A stretch of 64,000 nt of DNA, from the NCBI RefSeq assembly GCF_000300875.1, contig NZ_AMSG01000001.1:310001-374000 (forward strand), read 5' to 3'. The notes below the pieces were generated by a model that saw only the letters and a list, made by a program, of their open reading frames with translations, was not told the DNA's origin and did not search any database. Positions 1-9,561 of the stretch are shown here, in pieces. The position numbers were made by a program, and so were the translations under genes. This stretch comes from Galbibacter marinus. GTDB lineage: Bacteria > Bacteroidota > Bacteroidia > Flavobacteriales > Flavobacteriaceae. How positions within the stretch are numbered: position 1 is the stretch's first letter; every line of letters begins with the position of its first letter.

Positions 1-747
1 GGAAGGCAGGATGATTTTGAAAAATACACTTCGCTGTCAAGACAAATTAAAAAAGCTATAAATGATAAGTACTTAGATCCCACAACTGGCATCTACGGAA
101 AAGGATTTCAAACAGAACAAAGTGCTCCCTTATATTGGGGAATAGTTCCTGATTCTTTGGTAGAGAAGGTTACCAAAGGTCTTGTAGATGCAGTTGAAAA
201 AGCAGATAATCACATCGATGTTGGATTGTTGGGTACACGGACAATTTTGGGAGCGTTGAGTCAAAATGGTTATGCGGATTTAGCCTATAAGGTAGCCTCC
301 CAAGTTACATACCCTTCATGGGGATGGTGGATAAAAAATGGAGCAACGACGCTTTATGAAAATTGGGATATTCACGCGACTGCTGATATATCTAAAAACC
401 ATATTATGTTTGGGGCTATTGGAGGTTGGTTGTACTCAGGTCTTGGTGGAATCCTACCAGATCCCGAGGACCCAGGATTTAAACATATTATTTTGAAACC
501 AAATATAGTGGCAGGACTCGATCAGTTTGAGGCGAAATTCCAGAGTCCTCAAGGGGAGATTGTGTCGCGTTGGGAAACCGATGCTGATGGAACGATCCTT
601 TATCAGGCTCGTATTCCAAGCAATAGCACCGCGACCTTATTTCTGGATGTTGACACTGTTAAGTTTCAGGGAGATACTCTTTCGTTTAGTGAGGTTTTTA
701 CCAAAGAACTCAGTCCAGGAACCTATATATTTGAAGTGAAGCGATAG
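1..747 (+). CDS. Alpha-L-rhamnosidase (GH78-like), C-terminal part only
   Basis: The reading frame is open from the first base, so the gene starts upstream of the window and only about 248 residues are visible. The motifs GWWIKNGATTLYENW and SKNHIMFGAIGGWLYSGLGGI-type segments match the end of the (alpha/alpha)6 barrel of bacterial GH78 alpha-L-rhamnosidases, followed by a small beta-sandwich C-terminal domain (FKHIILKPNI onwards), which is typical of the family. GH78 enzymes release terminal rhamnose, for example from rhamnogalacturonan side chains or flavonoid glycosides. The gene lies 31 kb from the pectin locus, so it may belong to another carbohydrate locus to the left. The family is assigned from motifs seen. 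The substrate is inferred. Confidence 0.8.
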   Translation, partial: GRQDDFEKYTSLSRQIKKAINDKYLDPTTGIYGKGFQTEQSAPLYWGIVPDSLVEKVTKGLVDAVEKADNHIDVGLLGTRTILGALSQNGYADLAYKVASQVTYPSWGWWIKNGATTLYENWDIHATADISKNHIMFGAIGGWLYSGLGGILPDPEDPGFKHIILKPNIVAGLDQFEAKFQSPQGEIVSRWETDADGTILYQARIPSNSTATLFLDVDTVKFQGDTLSFSEVFTKELSPGTYIFEVKR

Positions 748-912
748 GTTTAAAAATCCCAAGTTGTGAGGGTATTTTCAATTAATTAATTGCCAAGTAG
801 TAAAATATTCTTTTCGAATTATTTGTTCTGCGAGAAAAAGTTTGCCACACAACCTAACGTTCATTAGATTTGTTGGTTAAGAATACATCTGGCTAATTTA
901 ATAATTATACAT

Positions 913-2862
913 ATGAAGTACACAAAAAGGTATCAAGGAGGAATGTTTTTATTTCTTTTCCTTGCATTTACAACTGCTGCTATTGGACAAGTGGTGGAGC
1001 GAAATCAGCAGGAGTTCAGCGAATTTATGGATCGCTCTGGTAACCGTTATCGTTCGGCTGCTGGGATTCCAGGACCAGACTATTGGCAAAATCGCGTGGA
1101 TTACTCTATCAAAGCAACCCTAGACGACCAAGCACATACATTAACAGGTGAGATTACCATCACCTATACTAATAATAGTCCGGATGCTTTACCATTTATT
1201 TGGTTACATCTGGAACAGAATAGATTTACTGAAAATTCAAGAGGAACTCTAACCACCCCAATTGAAGGGAATCGTTACAATGGAGAAGTTGACGGCGGAT
1301 ATGAGATTTCAAACCTAGAAGCTAAAACACAAAGAACAGTTTCTTCCAAGCACATTATAAATGATACCAGAATGCAGGTTTGGTTCGAAAAACCTATAAA
1401 GGCCCAAGGAGGTACTGCAACTGTTTCTATGGACTTTACCTATAAAATTCCTGAGAGAGGAATGGATAGAATGGGAAGAATAGATGTAGAGCAAGGAACT
1501 ATTTATGCTATGGCCCAATGGTATCCACGTGCTGCGGTTTATGATGATGTTGAAGGCTGGAATGTTGAACCTTATTTAGGCGCAGGTGAATTTTATCTGG
1601 GATATGGAGATTTTGATTACCAAATCACCGCACCCTATGATCATATCGTAGTAGGATCAGGTGTACTTGTTAATCCAAATCAAGTATTATCTCCATTAAT
1701 GAGAGAACGTTTGGCTCAAGCTCGTAAGAGTGATGAAACGGTTTTTATTGTTAAAGAAGAGGAAGTTGATGACATGTCAATTAGAGCAAAACAAAGCGGA
1801 ACTCTTACCTGGCATTTTGAAATGGAAAATACCAGAGATGTGGCTTTTGGAAGTTCAAAAGCATTTATTTGGGACGCTGCTAAAATAGATCTTCCAAGTG
1901 GAGAAAAAGCTTTAGCACAATCTGCTTACCCTAAAGAAAGTGCTGGATATGAGGCTTGGGGACGATCTACTGAATATTCAAAGCATTCTGTTGAGAACTA
2001 TTCAAACAGATGGTATGAATACCCATATAAAGTGGCTACAAACGTTGCTGCTAATGTAGGAGGAATGGAATATCCAGGACTAAATTTCTGTAGCTGGAAA
2101 AGTAAAGGTGAACGTCTATGGGGTGTAACAGATCACGAATTTGGTCACAACTGGTTCCCAATGATTGTTGGATCTAACGAAAGAAGATACGCTTGGATGG
2201 ATGAAGGTTTTAATAGCTTTATCAATTATTATAGTACACTTGATTATGGAGAATATCCAGCTTCTTTATCAAAGACTAGAAATATGATTGGGTGGTTCCA
2301 AAGCGAAACTAGAGAAGGAATTGATACCTACCCAGACGCTACGAACTTAAGAAACCTTGGTATGACTGCTTATCGAAAGCCAGCAATTGGATTGTTATTA
2401 CTCAGGGAGTATATTTTAGATCACGAGCGTTTTGATAATGCCTTTAAGTCATATATAGAAGCATGGGCGTATAAACACCCTCAGCCAGCAGACTTTTTCA
2501 ATCATATGGAAAATGTTACTGGAGAGAATCTTTCTTGGTTCTTTAAAAATTGGTTCTACGGAACTGGAAACATTGATCTTGCAATTTCAGGTCTTCGTCA
2601 AACCCCAGAAAAGGACGCTTTCATTGTGACTGTAGCCAACAAAGGGGATATTCCTATGCCAGTTAAAATGGAAATTACCTACAGAGATGGTACTGTGGAG
2701 CAGAAAACATTACCTGTAGAAATTTGGCAAAGAGGAGATACTTGGAGCTTTTTATTAGAGACAGATGTGCTTCCACAGAGTATCGAAATTGATCCGGATA
2801 AGTTGTTACCCGATGTCAACCCTTCTAACGATTCATGGCCTGGAACTTCTTTTTATGATTAA
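913..2862 (+). CDS. Secreted M1-family metallopeptidase (aminopeptidase N-like)
   Basis: The 649-residue protein begins with a signal peptide (hydrophobic stretch about residues 11-25, likely cleaved near AIG-Q). The zinc site is plain: HEFGH at about residue 407 followed 18 residues later by the third ligand in WMDEGFN, and the substrate-binding GGMEY loop (variant of GxMEN) lies before it. The N-terminal half is the beta-saddle domain of gluzincins. These enzymes remove N-terminal residues from peptides, here outside the cytoplasm. The C-terminus has no obvious type IX sorting domain. It stands alone, with a strong terminator directly behind it. The exact peptide specificity cannot be told from sequence. 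Confidence 0.9.
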   Translation: MKYTKRYQGGMFLFLFLAFTTAAIGQVVERNQQEFSEFMDRSGNRYRSAAGIPGPDYWQNRVDYSIKATLDDQAHTLTGEITITYTNNSPDALPFIWLHLEQNRFTENSRGTLTTPIEGNRYNGEVDGGYEISNLEAKTQRTVSSKHIINDTRMQVWFEKPIKAQGGTATVSMDFTYKIPERGMDRMGRIDVEQGTIYAMAQWYPRAAVYDDVEGWNVEPYLGAGEFYLGYGDFDYQITAPYDHIVVGSGVLVNPNQVLSPLMRERLAQARKSDETVFIVKEEEVDDMSIRAKQSGTLTWHFEMENTRDVAFGSSKAFIWDAAKIDLPSGEKALAQSAYPKESAGYEAWGRSTEYSKHSVENYSNRWYEYPYKVATNVAANVGGMEYPGLNFCSWKSKGERLWGVTDHEFGHNWFPMIVGSNERRYAWMDEGFNSFINYYSTLDYGEYPASLSKTRNMIGWFQSETREGIDTYPDATNLRNLGMTAYRKPAIGLLLLREYILDHERFDNAFKSYIEAWAYKHPQPADFFNHMENVTGENLSWFFKNWFYGTGNIDLAISGLRQTPEKDAFIVTVANKGDIPMPVKMEITYRDGTVEQKTLPVEIWQRGDTWSFLLETDVLPQSIEIDPDKLLPDVNPSNDSWPGTSFYD

Positions 2863-2895
2863 GGCTTAAAGGATTAAAATACTTAATTAATTAAA

Positions 2896-2924
2896 CTGTC
2901 TGAGCTTCTCAGGCAGTTTTTTTT
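2896..2924 (+). terminator. Rho-independent terminator after the M1 peptidase
   Basis: A 9-bp stem CTGTCTGAG/CTCAGGCAG (one G-U pair) with a CTT loop is followed by eight T residues. It lies 34 bases after the peptidase stop. Confidence 0.9.
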
Positions 2925-3133
2925 AGCCCTACTTCGGCCTGAACCATAAAGTTCAAATTTATAAACAGAGTAGCAATCTTCTCTTGAGAATTAATCGGAA
3001 AATTATCCATCTTTCTTTCAGGAATTATCGCGAGTTCTCTTCCTATTACCAGATTTATAATTTGGTACGGAAGATGCAAAAAAAGATAAAGTCCATTTCC
3101 GCTGCTGGCATGAGGGATTATTAAATTCGGGGT

Positions 3134-3514
3134 TTACAGGGAATTGGGTTGTTCCACGAGTTTATTGTCGTCTTTGAAAATATCGTCATTCTCAGAAAAA
3201 TCCAATGTTTCTGCCTCTGGGAGGTATTTTAAAATCTCATCAATACCTTTACTAAGCATTAGTGGAGTAGAATACTTACGGCTTGTAGCAAGAACAAAGC
3301 CATCTTTGATAAGCCTGAAGTAATGTTTGCCAGAAGGAGTTGATTTTTTTCTAAAACTGAACTGGTGAATATGGCCCGCCAAGCCATTTATCATCGTTTT
3401 ACAATCCTGCTTTTTTTTCAGGCCAATACTGGTGAATATTGTTTTTCCTTTTCTCGATGTAAAGACAAATTTATAATCTCCGTTTTGTCGTTTGCTGATA
3501 ACAAACATACCCAT
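3134..3514 (-). CDS. YegP/DUF1508-family protein
   Basis: The 126-residue protein contains two related blocks: YKFVFTSRKGKTIFTS near the N-terminus and YFRLIKDGFVLATSRKYST in the middle. This is the tandem arrangement of the DUF1508 (YegP) fold, a small beta-beta-beta-alpha unit found in many bacteria with no settled function. The C-terminal 25 residues are acidic and likely disordered. A second ATG two codons downstream (MFVISK) is an equally good start. It is transcribed away from the M1 gene and lies 184 bp from ribE on the same strand. Role unknown. Confidence 0.7.
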   Translation of the reverse strand: MGMFVISKRQNGDYKFVFTSRKGKTIFTSIGLKKKQDCKTMINGLAGHIHQFSFRKKSTPSGKHYFRLIKDGFVLATSRKYSTPLMLSKGIDEILKYLPEAETLDFSENDDIFKDDNKLVEQPNSL

Positions 3515-3698
3515 AGGTCAGAATGAATTTTAAAGTTAAGCCTGCAAAGCTAAAATTTATTAGACATTGATGGCCATATTTAATTTGAGAAACACTTTTG
3601 AACTAATAAAACAGTAATTCACCTAAAAAAAAGGGATAGTTCTACCGCAGTTTAGGACTTTTGCAGGGAATCGACTTTAAGGAATCCCCTAAACAAAT

Positions 3699-4289
3699 CT
3701 ATTTCTTAATTTGCATTAATCGAGAAACATATTTTCCTATCACGTCGAATTCTAAATTCACTGTGGTGCCTACCTTATACTGTTTGAATCGTGTATGATC
3801 ATAGGTATAAGGTATAATGGCCACGCTGAATTGACTCTCTTTTGAGTCCACCACCGTTAGGCTTGTACCATCTATTGTAATAGAGCCTTTTTCTATAGTC
3901 ACATTATTTAATGACGGGTCATAGCTAAAGGTAAATCGCCAACTACCATTTTCATCTACGATAGAAATACATTCACCCACTTGGTCTACATGGCCTTGTA
4001 CAATATGTCCGTCAAGTCTGGTGCCCATTTTCATGGCGCGTTCTAAATTGACAATATCCCCAACAGAAAGACTTCCTAATGAAGTCTTGTCCAAGGTTTC
4101 TTTAATCGCGGTCACGGTATAGGTATGATCATTTACTGATGTCACCGTTAGGCAAACACCATTGTGGGCCACACTTTGGTCAATCTTTAATTCAGGCGCA
4201 ATACTACTCTTTATAGTGAAGTGAAGATTTTCTCCCTGAGACTCTATTTTTGTGACACTTGCCAATTCTTCTATTATTCCGGTGAACAT
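3699..4289 (-). CDS. ribE: Riboflavin synthase alpha chain
   Basis: The enzyme converts two molecules of 6,7-dimethyl-8-ribityllumazine into riboflavin and a pyrimidinedione in the cytoplasm. The 196-residue length and the invariant start MFTGIIEE are diagnostic. Two lumazine-binding repeats are visible, one with NGVCLTV at about residues 42-48 and MGTRLDGHIVQGHVDQVG, the second with IDGTSLTVVD. The gene is divergent from pdxA with a 136-bp spacer. No FMN riboswitch is visible in that spacer. Neighbouring genes are not part of riboflavin synthesis. Confidence 0.95.
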   Translation of the reverse strand: MFTGIIEELASVTKIESQGENLHFTIKSSIAPELKIDQSVAHNGVCLTVTSVNDHTYTVTAIKETLDKTSLGSLSVGDIVNLERAMKMGTRLDGHIVQGHVDQVGECISIVDENGSWRFTFSYDPSLNNVTIEKGSITIDGTSLTVVDSKESQFSVAIIPYTYDHTRFKQYKVGTTVNLEFDVIGKYVSRLMQIKK

Positions 4290-4425
4290 ATGTATAAATT
4301 ATTAGTTAAATTTGCATTTGAGGTATCGCTCTTTGGGGTAGGTCGTAATTGTTATAACAAACCTACTAAATAGTGTAATAACTGCCAATAAACAGTGTTT
4401 GTAAAAATCTAAAGCATCCAAAAAG

Positions 4426-5472
4426 ATGAACAATGGTGAAAATATCCGGTTGGGAATATCAATAGGAGATCTCAATGGAATAGGCTGTGAGGTAATTCTT
4501 AAGACTTTTGAAGATCCTAGAATGCTGGAGTTTTGTACTCCAATAATCTTTGCATCTACTAAGGTAATTAATTATCAGCGCAAAATGCTTGGGATGAATA
4601 TTGCTTATAATGGAGTAGATGATGCCTCTAAAGCGGTTGCTGGAAAATTAAATGTTGTCAATGTTTGGAAACAAACTCCTAATATTGAACCTGGCAAGGA
4701 AACTGCTGAAGGTGGGAAATATGCTTTGTTATCTTTAAAAGCGGCTGTAGAGGCGCTAAAGAATGACCAGGTGGATGTTCTAGTCACAGCTCCGATTAAC
4801 AAGCACAACATCCAGTCAGATGAATTTAAATTTCCTGGACATACGGATTATCTGGCGCAGGAATTAGAAGGACAAGCACTCATGTTTATGGTAACCGAAG
4901 AATTAAAAGTAGGATTACTAACTGACCACCTTCCAGTTAAAGCAGTTAGTGATGCCATCACTCCTGAGCTGGTAGAAACTAAAATTAATAAGATTTATGA
5001 ATCTCTTAAAGAAGATTTTAGAATTCGCAAACCAAAAATAGCTGTTTTAGGTATCAATCCTCACACAGGTGATAATGGCGTTATTGGAACGGAAGATGAT
5101 GAGGTATTAAGGCCTACAATTGCTAAATTGAACGAATCTGGCAAATTAATTTACGGTCCTTATGCTGCCGATAGTTTTTTCGGTTCTGGATCGCATCATA
5201 ATTTTGATGCCATTCTCGCCTCATATCACGATCAAGGATTAATCCCTTTCAAAACGCTCTCCTTTGGAAAAGGAGTGAATTATACAGCGGGATTATCTAA
5301 GGTTAGAACTTCACCAGATCACGGTACAGCCTTTGAGATTGCTGGTAAAGGGGAAGCTAATCACAGCTCTTTTGCCGAAGCTGTATTTACGGCATTACGT
5401 ATTTATAATAATAGAGAAGAATATAAAGAATTAACCAAAAACCCACTTAAAAAAAGCGGAGGAAAGTTATAA
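4426..5472 (+). CDS. pdxA: 4-hydroxythreonine-4-phosphate dehydrogenase
   Basis: PdxA oxidises 4-phosphohydroxy-L-threonine with NAD in the DXP-dependent pathway to pyridoxal phosphate. The 348-residue protein has the family start GISIGDLNGIGCEVILK, the metal-binding histidines in FPGHTDYLAQ and SYHDQGLIPFK, and the conserved VRTSPDHGTAFEIAGKG segment near the end. Length is normal. It is followed after 91 bp by yceD-rpmF, a neighbourhood usual for flavobacteria, but a separate promoter precedes yceD. Confidence 0.95.
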   Translation: MNNGENIRLGISIGDLNGIGCEVILKTFEDPRMLEFCTPIIFASTKVINYQRKMLGMNIAYNGVDDASKAVAGKLNVVNVWKQTPNIEPGKETAEGGKYALLSLKAAVEALKNDQVDVLVTAPINKHNIQSDEFKFPGHTDYLAQELEGQALMFMVTEELKVGLLTDHLPVKAVSDAITPELVETKINKIYESLKEDFRIRKPKIAVLGINPHTGDNGVIGTEDDEVLRPTIAKLNESGKLIYGPYAADSFFGSGSHHNFDAILASYHDQGLIPFKTLSFGKGVNYTAGLSKVRTSPDHGTAFEIAGKGEANHSSFAEAVFTALRIYNNREEYKELTKNPLKKSGGKL

Positions 5473-5515
5473 ACAAAAAAAAGTTAATAAGATTATTTTC
5501 ATAAATAAAAATTTA

Positions 5516-5550
5516 TATCTTTGCACCCGCCTTATTATTAAGTGATAAGG
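5516..5550 (+). promoter_or_regulatory. Promoter -7 box and leader hairpin of yceD-rpmF
   Basis: TATCTTTG at 5516-5523 fits the Bacteroidota -7 consensus TAnnTTTG. No clear TTG -33 box is visible. Directly downstream, CCTTAT (5530-5535) and ATAAGG (5545-5550) form a 6-bp stem with a 9-base loop that would be at the very 5' end of the mRNA. Confidence 0.6.
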
Positions 5551-5563
5551 TTTGTAAAAACTG

Positions 5564-6109
5564 ATGTTGAAAATGAAGAAACTTAAGGACTTTGATATTC
5601 CTTTTGTGGGATTGAAACAAGGAAAACACCAGTTTGATTTTGATATCAAAAAAGCGTTCTTTGATGCTTTTGAATATGATGATTTCAATGATGCAGATGT
5701 AAAAGTCTCAATGGAATTGGATAAAAAAAGCAGCTTGTTGGAATTGACCTTTAAGGCTCAGGGTTATGTAAATGTGAATTGCGATGTATGCAATGAGCAG
5801 TATGACCAGGAAATAAAAGGAAAACTACATTTGGTGGTGAAATTTGGAGATCAGTACAATGATGAAAATGAAGAAATTCTCATTATTCCACATGGAGAGC
5901 ATCAAATAAATGTAGCACAATTCATTTATGAAATGATTGTACTTTCTGTTCCTTTAAAACGGGTCCACCCAGGAATAAAGGACGGAACGCTATCAACTGA
6001 GATATTAGATAAACTGGAAGAATTCCAGCCAAAGGAAGAAATTGAACATAAAGACGGTGAAACGGATCCTAGATGGGATCAATTGAAAAAACTATTAACG
6101 GATAAATAA
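5564..6109 (+). CDS. yceD: YceD/DUF177-family protein
   Basis: This 181-residue protein belongs to the YceD family (DUF177), almost always encoded next to rpmF and implicated in 23S rRNA/large-subunit biogenesis. It shows the family pattern: an N-terminal beta region (FDIPFVGLKQGKHQF), a central CDVC metal-type pair (VNCDVCNEQYD) and a C-terminal segment ending DPRWDQLKKLL. A second ATG at 5573 is a possible start. It ends 9 bp before rpmF, so the two are co-transcribed. Function in detail is not established. Confidence 0.85.
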   Translation: MLKMKKLKDFDIPFVGLKQGKHQFDFDIKKAFFDAFEYDDFNDADVKVSMELDKKSSLLELTFKAQGYVNVNCDVCNEQYDQEIKGKLHLVVKFGDQYNDENEEILIIPHGEHQINVAQFIYEMIVLSVPLKRVHPGIKDGTLSTEILDKLEEFQPKEEIEHKDGETDPRWDQLKKLLTDK

Positions 6110-6118
6110 GATTTAAAA

Positions 6119-6316
6119 ATGGCACATCCTAAAAGAAGACAGTCTAGTACTAGAAGAGATAAAAGAAGAACGCATTACAAGGCGACTGCTCCTCAAATAG
6201 CTACAGACCCAACAACAGGGGAACAGCATGTTTATCACAGAGCTCACTGGCATGAAGGAAAACTTTATTACAGAGGTCAAGTTCTTATTGATAACACAGT
6301 AGAAGAGGTTGCATAA
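6119..6316 (+). CDS. rpmF: 50S ribosomal protein L32
   Basis: The 65-residue basic protein begins [20 protein letters not shown], the typical L32 N-terminus. The zinc-binding cysteines seen in some L32 proteins are absent, which is usual for flavobacteria. It is a component of the 50S subunit near the peptidyl transferase region. It lies 9 bp behind yceD and is followed by a strong terminator. Confidence 0.97.
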   Translation: MAHPKRRQSSTRRDKRRTHYKATAPQIATDPTTGEQHVYHRAHWHEGKLYYRGQVLIDNTVEEVA

Positions 6317-6343
6317 TGTTGATTTGCAATTAAAAGACTTTAG

Positions 6344-6371
6344 AACTCTCACAAGAAGTGAGAGTTTTTTT
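6344..6371 (+). terminator. Rho-independent terminator after rpmF
   Basis: Perfect 9-bp stem AACTCTCAC/GTGAGAGTT with an AAGAA loop, followed by a T run. Confidence 0.95.
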
Positions 6372-6492
6372 ATTTAAAATTTTTCTATAAATCAAAAACA
6401 CCCTATTTTGCACCGCTAATCGGACAAAAATTAGTAATTTCGATTAATTTTGATCGCATTTTTTCACGTTTTTGATAAAAACTAAGCGAATT

Positions 6493-7488
6493 ATGAGTAA
6501 ACTTAAGGCAGCTATTACTGCTGTAGGAGCTTATGTGCCTGACTTTATTTTGACCAACAAGATGTTGGAAGAAATGGTAGATACAAATGATGAGTGGATT
6601 ACAACTAGAACTGGAATCAAACAAAGGCATATATTAAAGGAAGAAGGAAAGGGTACTTCTTTTATGGCCATTAAGGCTGCGCAGGAACTGCTGCAAAAAA
6701 GTGGCGCTGATCCGAAAGAAATCGACATGGTAATTGTCGCCACGGCTACCCCAGATTTACCCGTTGCTGCAACAGCTGCTTATGTAGCCTCTGAGGTTGG
6801 CGCAGTTAATGCATTTGCATACGATCTTCAAGCTGCTTGCTCTAGTTTTTTATACGGGATGTCTACTGCTTCTAGTTATATTGAATCAGGACGCTATAAA
6901 AAGATACTATTAATTGGAGCAGATAAAATGTCTTCAATTTTAGATTATACAGATAGAACCACCTGCATTATATTTGGAGATGGTGCAGGCGCAGTTCTCT
7001 TTGAACCTAATGAAGAAGGATTAGGACTGCAGGATGAATATTTGAGAAGTGACGGTATTGGAAGGGAGTTTTTGAAAATCGATGCTGGAGGTTCTGTACT
7101 TCCTGCTTCATTAGAAACCGTAAAGAACAAACAGCATTTTGTTTTCCAAGATGGTAGAACTGTATTTAAATATGCGGTTTCTAATATGGCTGATGTTGCG
7201 GAAAAGATGATGGATCGCAACAATCTAACTAAGGAAGATGTCCAATGGTTAGTACCACATCAGGCCAATATGAGGATTATTCAGGCTACGGCTAACCGCG
7301 TGGATCTCGATCCGTCTAAAGTAATGATAAACATACAGAATTACGGAAACACCACATCGGCTACCTTGCCGCTATTGTTAAGCGATTACGAAACCCAATT
7401 AAAAAAAGGGGATAATTTGATATTTGCTGCCTTTGGAGGTGGCTTTACTTGGGGGTCTATCTATTTAAAGTGGGCCTATAATAGTTAG
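6493..7488 (+). CDS. fabH: 3-oxoacyl-[ACP] synthase III (KAS III)
   Basis: FabH condenses acetyl- or branched acyl-CoA with malonyl-ACP to start fatty-acid synthesis. The catalytic triad is visible: Cys in QAACSSFLYGM, His in VPHQANMRI and Asn in NYGNTTSATLP. The frame is open to a TTG at 6472, but ATG at 6493 (MSKLKAAITAVG) matches the family start, giving 331 residues. It is followed by accB and accC, so the window holds a compact fatty-acid initiation cluster. FabH in Bacteroidota often prefers branched primers, which would fit iso-fatty acids, but that is inference. Confidence 0.95.
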   Translation: MSKLKAAITAVGAYVPDFILTNKMLEEMVDTNDEWITTRTGIKQRHILKEEGKGTSFMAIKAAQELLQKSGADPKEIDMVIVATATPDLPVAATAAYVASEVGAVNAFAYDLQAACSSFLYGMSTASSYIESGRYKKILLIGADKMSSILDYTDRTTCIIFGDGAGAVLFEPNEEGLGLQDEYLRSDGIGREFLKIDAGGSVLPASLETVKNKQHFVFQDGRTVFKYAVSNMADVAEKMMDRNNLTKEDVQWLVPHQANMRIIQATANRVDLDPSKVMINIQNYGNTTSATLPLLLSDYETQLKKGDNLIFAAFGGGFTWGSIYLKWAYNS

Positions 7489-7522
7489 TAAAAACAAAAC
7501 TCAAAACTAATAAGAAACAATC

Positions 7523-8014
7523 ATGGATTTAAAAGAAATTCAAAGTTTAATCAAATTCGTGGCAAAATCTGGAGCAAGTGAAGTGAAACTTGAGACGGAT
7601 GATGTGAAAATCACCATCAAAACCGGTTCAGAGGATAAAAAAGGTGAGACGACAACTTATGTTCAACAGATTCCTGTTAATCAGGCATTGCCAACACAGC
7701 CAGTAGCTCCTCAAGCTCCTGCTGCTACTGAAAATGCACCTGCACAGGGGCAACCTTCAGAAGAAGATAGCAAGTACATTACGATTAAATCTCCTATTAT
7801 TGGGACTTATTACAGAAGACCTGCTCCAGATAAACCAAACTTTGTGGAAGTGGGCGATACCATTGCTAAGGGTGATGTGCTTTGTATTATTGAGGCCATG
7901 AAACTTTTCAATGAAATTGAAGCTGAGGTCTCTGGTAAGATCGTAAAAGTGTTGGCTGATGATTCTTCTCCTGTTGAATTTGATCAGCCTTTATTTTTGG
8001 TTGACCCGTCATAA
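7523..8014 (+). CDS. accB: Biotin carboxyl carrier protein of acetyl-CoA carboxylase
   Basis: The 163-residue protein has the classical layout: an N-terminal helix domain ([17 protein letters not shown]), a proline/alanine-rich linker around residues 60-85, and a C-terminal biotinyl domain with the biotin-accepting lysine in [10 protein letters not shown]. It carries carboxybiotin between AccC and the carboxyltransferase. It lies 34 bp after fabH and 87 bp before accC, consistent with one transcription unit. Confidence 0.97.
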   Translation: MDLKEIQSLIKFVAKSGASEVKLETDDVKITIKTGSEDKKGETTTYVQQIPVNQALPTQPVAPQAPAATENAPAQGQPSEEDSKYITIKSPIIGTYYRRPAPDKPNFVEVGDTIAKGDVLCIIEAMKLFNEIEAEVSGKIVKVLADDSSPVEFDQPLFLVDPS

Positions 8015-8101
8015 GAAATCTTGAATCCTGTGTTTTAAAGGTCCTAAATGGGTCTTTAGAATGATTTAAAATTTAGAATCGATAATTTAAAGTTTCAAGA
8101 G

Positions 8102-9460
8102 ATGTTTAAAAAAATACTGATTGCAAATAGAGGTGAAATTGCGCTTCGTGTGATTAGAACTTGTAAAGAGATGGGGATTAAAACCGTTGCGGTTTATTCC
8201 AAAGCTGATGAGGAAAGTTTACACGTTCGATTTGCAGATGAGGCGGTTTGTATAGGACCAGCGCCTAGCAAAGACTCTTATTTGAAAATCTCCAATATAA
8301 TAGCAGCTGCAGAGATTACCAATGCAGATGCCATACACCCAGGGTATGGGTTCTTGTCTGAAAATGCTAATTTTTCAAGAATCTGTAAAGAACACGGCAT
8401 AAAATTTATAGGAGCTGGCCCAGAGATGATCGACCGTATGGGAGATAAAGCCTCTGCAAAAGCAACTATGAAAGAGGCCGGAGTTCCTACTGTACCAGGT
8501 TCTGATGGTTTATTGGAATCCATAGAACAAGCTAGAAAACTAGCTAAAGAAATGGGATATCCAGTAATGCTAAAGGCAACTGCTGGAGGTGGTGGAAAAG
8601 GGATGCGCGCAGTGTGGAAAGAAGAAAATCTTCAAAAAGCATTTGAAAGCGCAAAACAAGAAGCTGGAGCCTCCTTTGGAAATGATGGTATGTACATGGA
8701 AAAACTCATCGAAGAACCACGACATATTGAGATTCAAGTTGTAGGAGATCAATTTGGAAATGCATGCCACCTTTCTGAAAGAGACTGTTCAGTTCAACGT
8801 AGACACCAGAAATTAACAGAGGAGACTCCTTCTCCATTTATGACTGATGATCTACGAGAAAAAATGGGTAAAGCAGCTGTAAGAGCGGCAGAGTATATTA
8901 AGTATGAAGGAGCAGGAACGGTAGAATTTTTGGTGGACAAACACAGAAATTTCTACTTTATGGAAATGAATACTCGTATCCAAGTAGAGCACCCAATTAC
9001 CGAGCAGGTTATAAATTACGATTTAATTCGCGAGCAGATCCTAGTAGCTGCTGGTGTGCCTATTTCTGGTAAGAACTACTTTCCTAAGCTGCATTCAATA
9101 GAATGTAGAATTAACGCTGAAGATCCTTATAACGACTTTAGACCTTCACCAGGGAGAATAACTACCCTTCACGCTCCAGGAGGACATGGAATCCGTTTAG
9201 ACACTCATGTTTATAGTGGATATATTATCCCTCCAAACTACGATTCTATGATTGCTAAATTAATTACCACTGCGCAAACGCGTGAGGAAGCGATCAATAA
9301 AATGAAGCGTGCCTTGGATGAATTCGTAATCGAAGGAATTAAAACAACCATACCGTTCCATAGACAACTTATGGATCATCCAGATTATGTGGCTGGTAAC
9401 TACACCACTAAATTTATGGAAGACTTCCAAATGGAGCCTAAGGAGGAAGAGGACGAATAG
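8102..9460 (+). CDS. accC: Biotin carboxylase subunit of acetyl-CoA carboxylase
   Basis: AccC uses ATP and bicarbonate to carboxylate the biotin on AccB. The 452-residue protein shows the biotin carboxylase N-domain ([18 protein letters not shown]), the glycine-rich ATP-grasp loop GGGGKGMR, and the catalytic segment [16 protein letters not shown]. The length is that of free-standing AccC. The acidic tail MEPKEEEDE is unremarkable. A hairpin ends the fabH-accB-accC unit. Confidence 0.97.
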   Translation: MFKKILIANRGEIALRVIRTCKEMGIKTVAVYSKADEESLHVRFADEAVCIGPAPSKDSYLKISNIIAAAEITNADAIHPGYGFLSENANFSRICKEHGIKFIGAGPEMIDRMGDKASAKATMKEAGVPTVPGSDGLLESIEQARKLAKEMGYPVMLKATAGGGGKGMRAVWKEENLQKAFESAKQEAGASFGNDGMYMEKLIEEPRHIEIQVVGDQFGNACHLSERDCSVQRRHQKLTEETPSPFMTDDLREKMGKAAVRAAEYIKYEGAGTVEFLVDKHRNFYFMEMNTRIQVEHPITEQVINYDLIREQILVAAGVPISGKNYFPKLHSIECRINAEDPYNDFRPSPGRITTLHAPGGHGIRLDTHVYSGYIIPPNYDSMIAKLITTAQTREEAINKMKRALDEFVIEGIKTTIPFHRQLMDHPDYVAGNYTTKFMEDFQMEPKEEEDE

Positions 9461-9482
9461 TTTTTCTTTTTAAGGAAACATA

Positions 9483-9521
9483 GACAATATATCGGCTTGC
9501 AATTTCTGCAAGCCGTTTGTC
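9483..9521 (+). terminator. Hairpin terminator after accC
   Basis: Perfect 9-bp stem CGGCTTGCA/TGCAAGCCG with a 5-base loop at 9493-9515. A further outer GACAA/TTGTC pairing extends it. The T tract is short, so termination may be partial. Confidence 0.75.
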
Positions 9522-9561
9522 GTTAAAGTAAATATCATTCCAATTTTCTTAACTTTAAGTC

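Noticed and set aside
2925-3133. Open minus-strand frame of about 70 codons between the M1 terminator and the YegP gene (NLIIPHASSGNGLYLFLHLP and onward)
   Set aside because: There is no proper start codon for most of its length, no family resemblance, and it ends in the terminator of the neighbouring gene.
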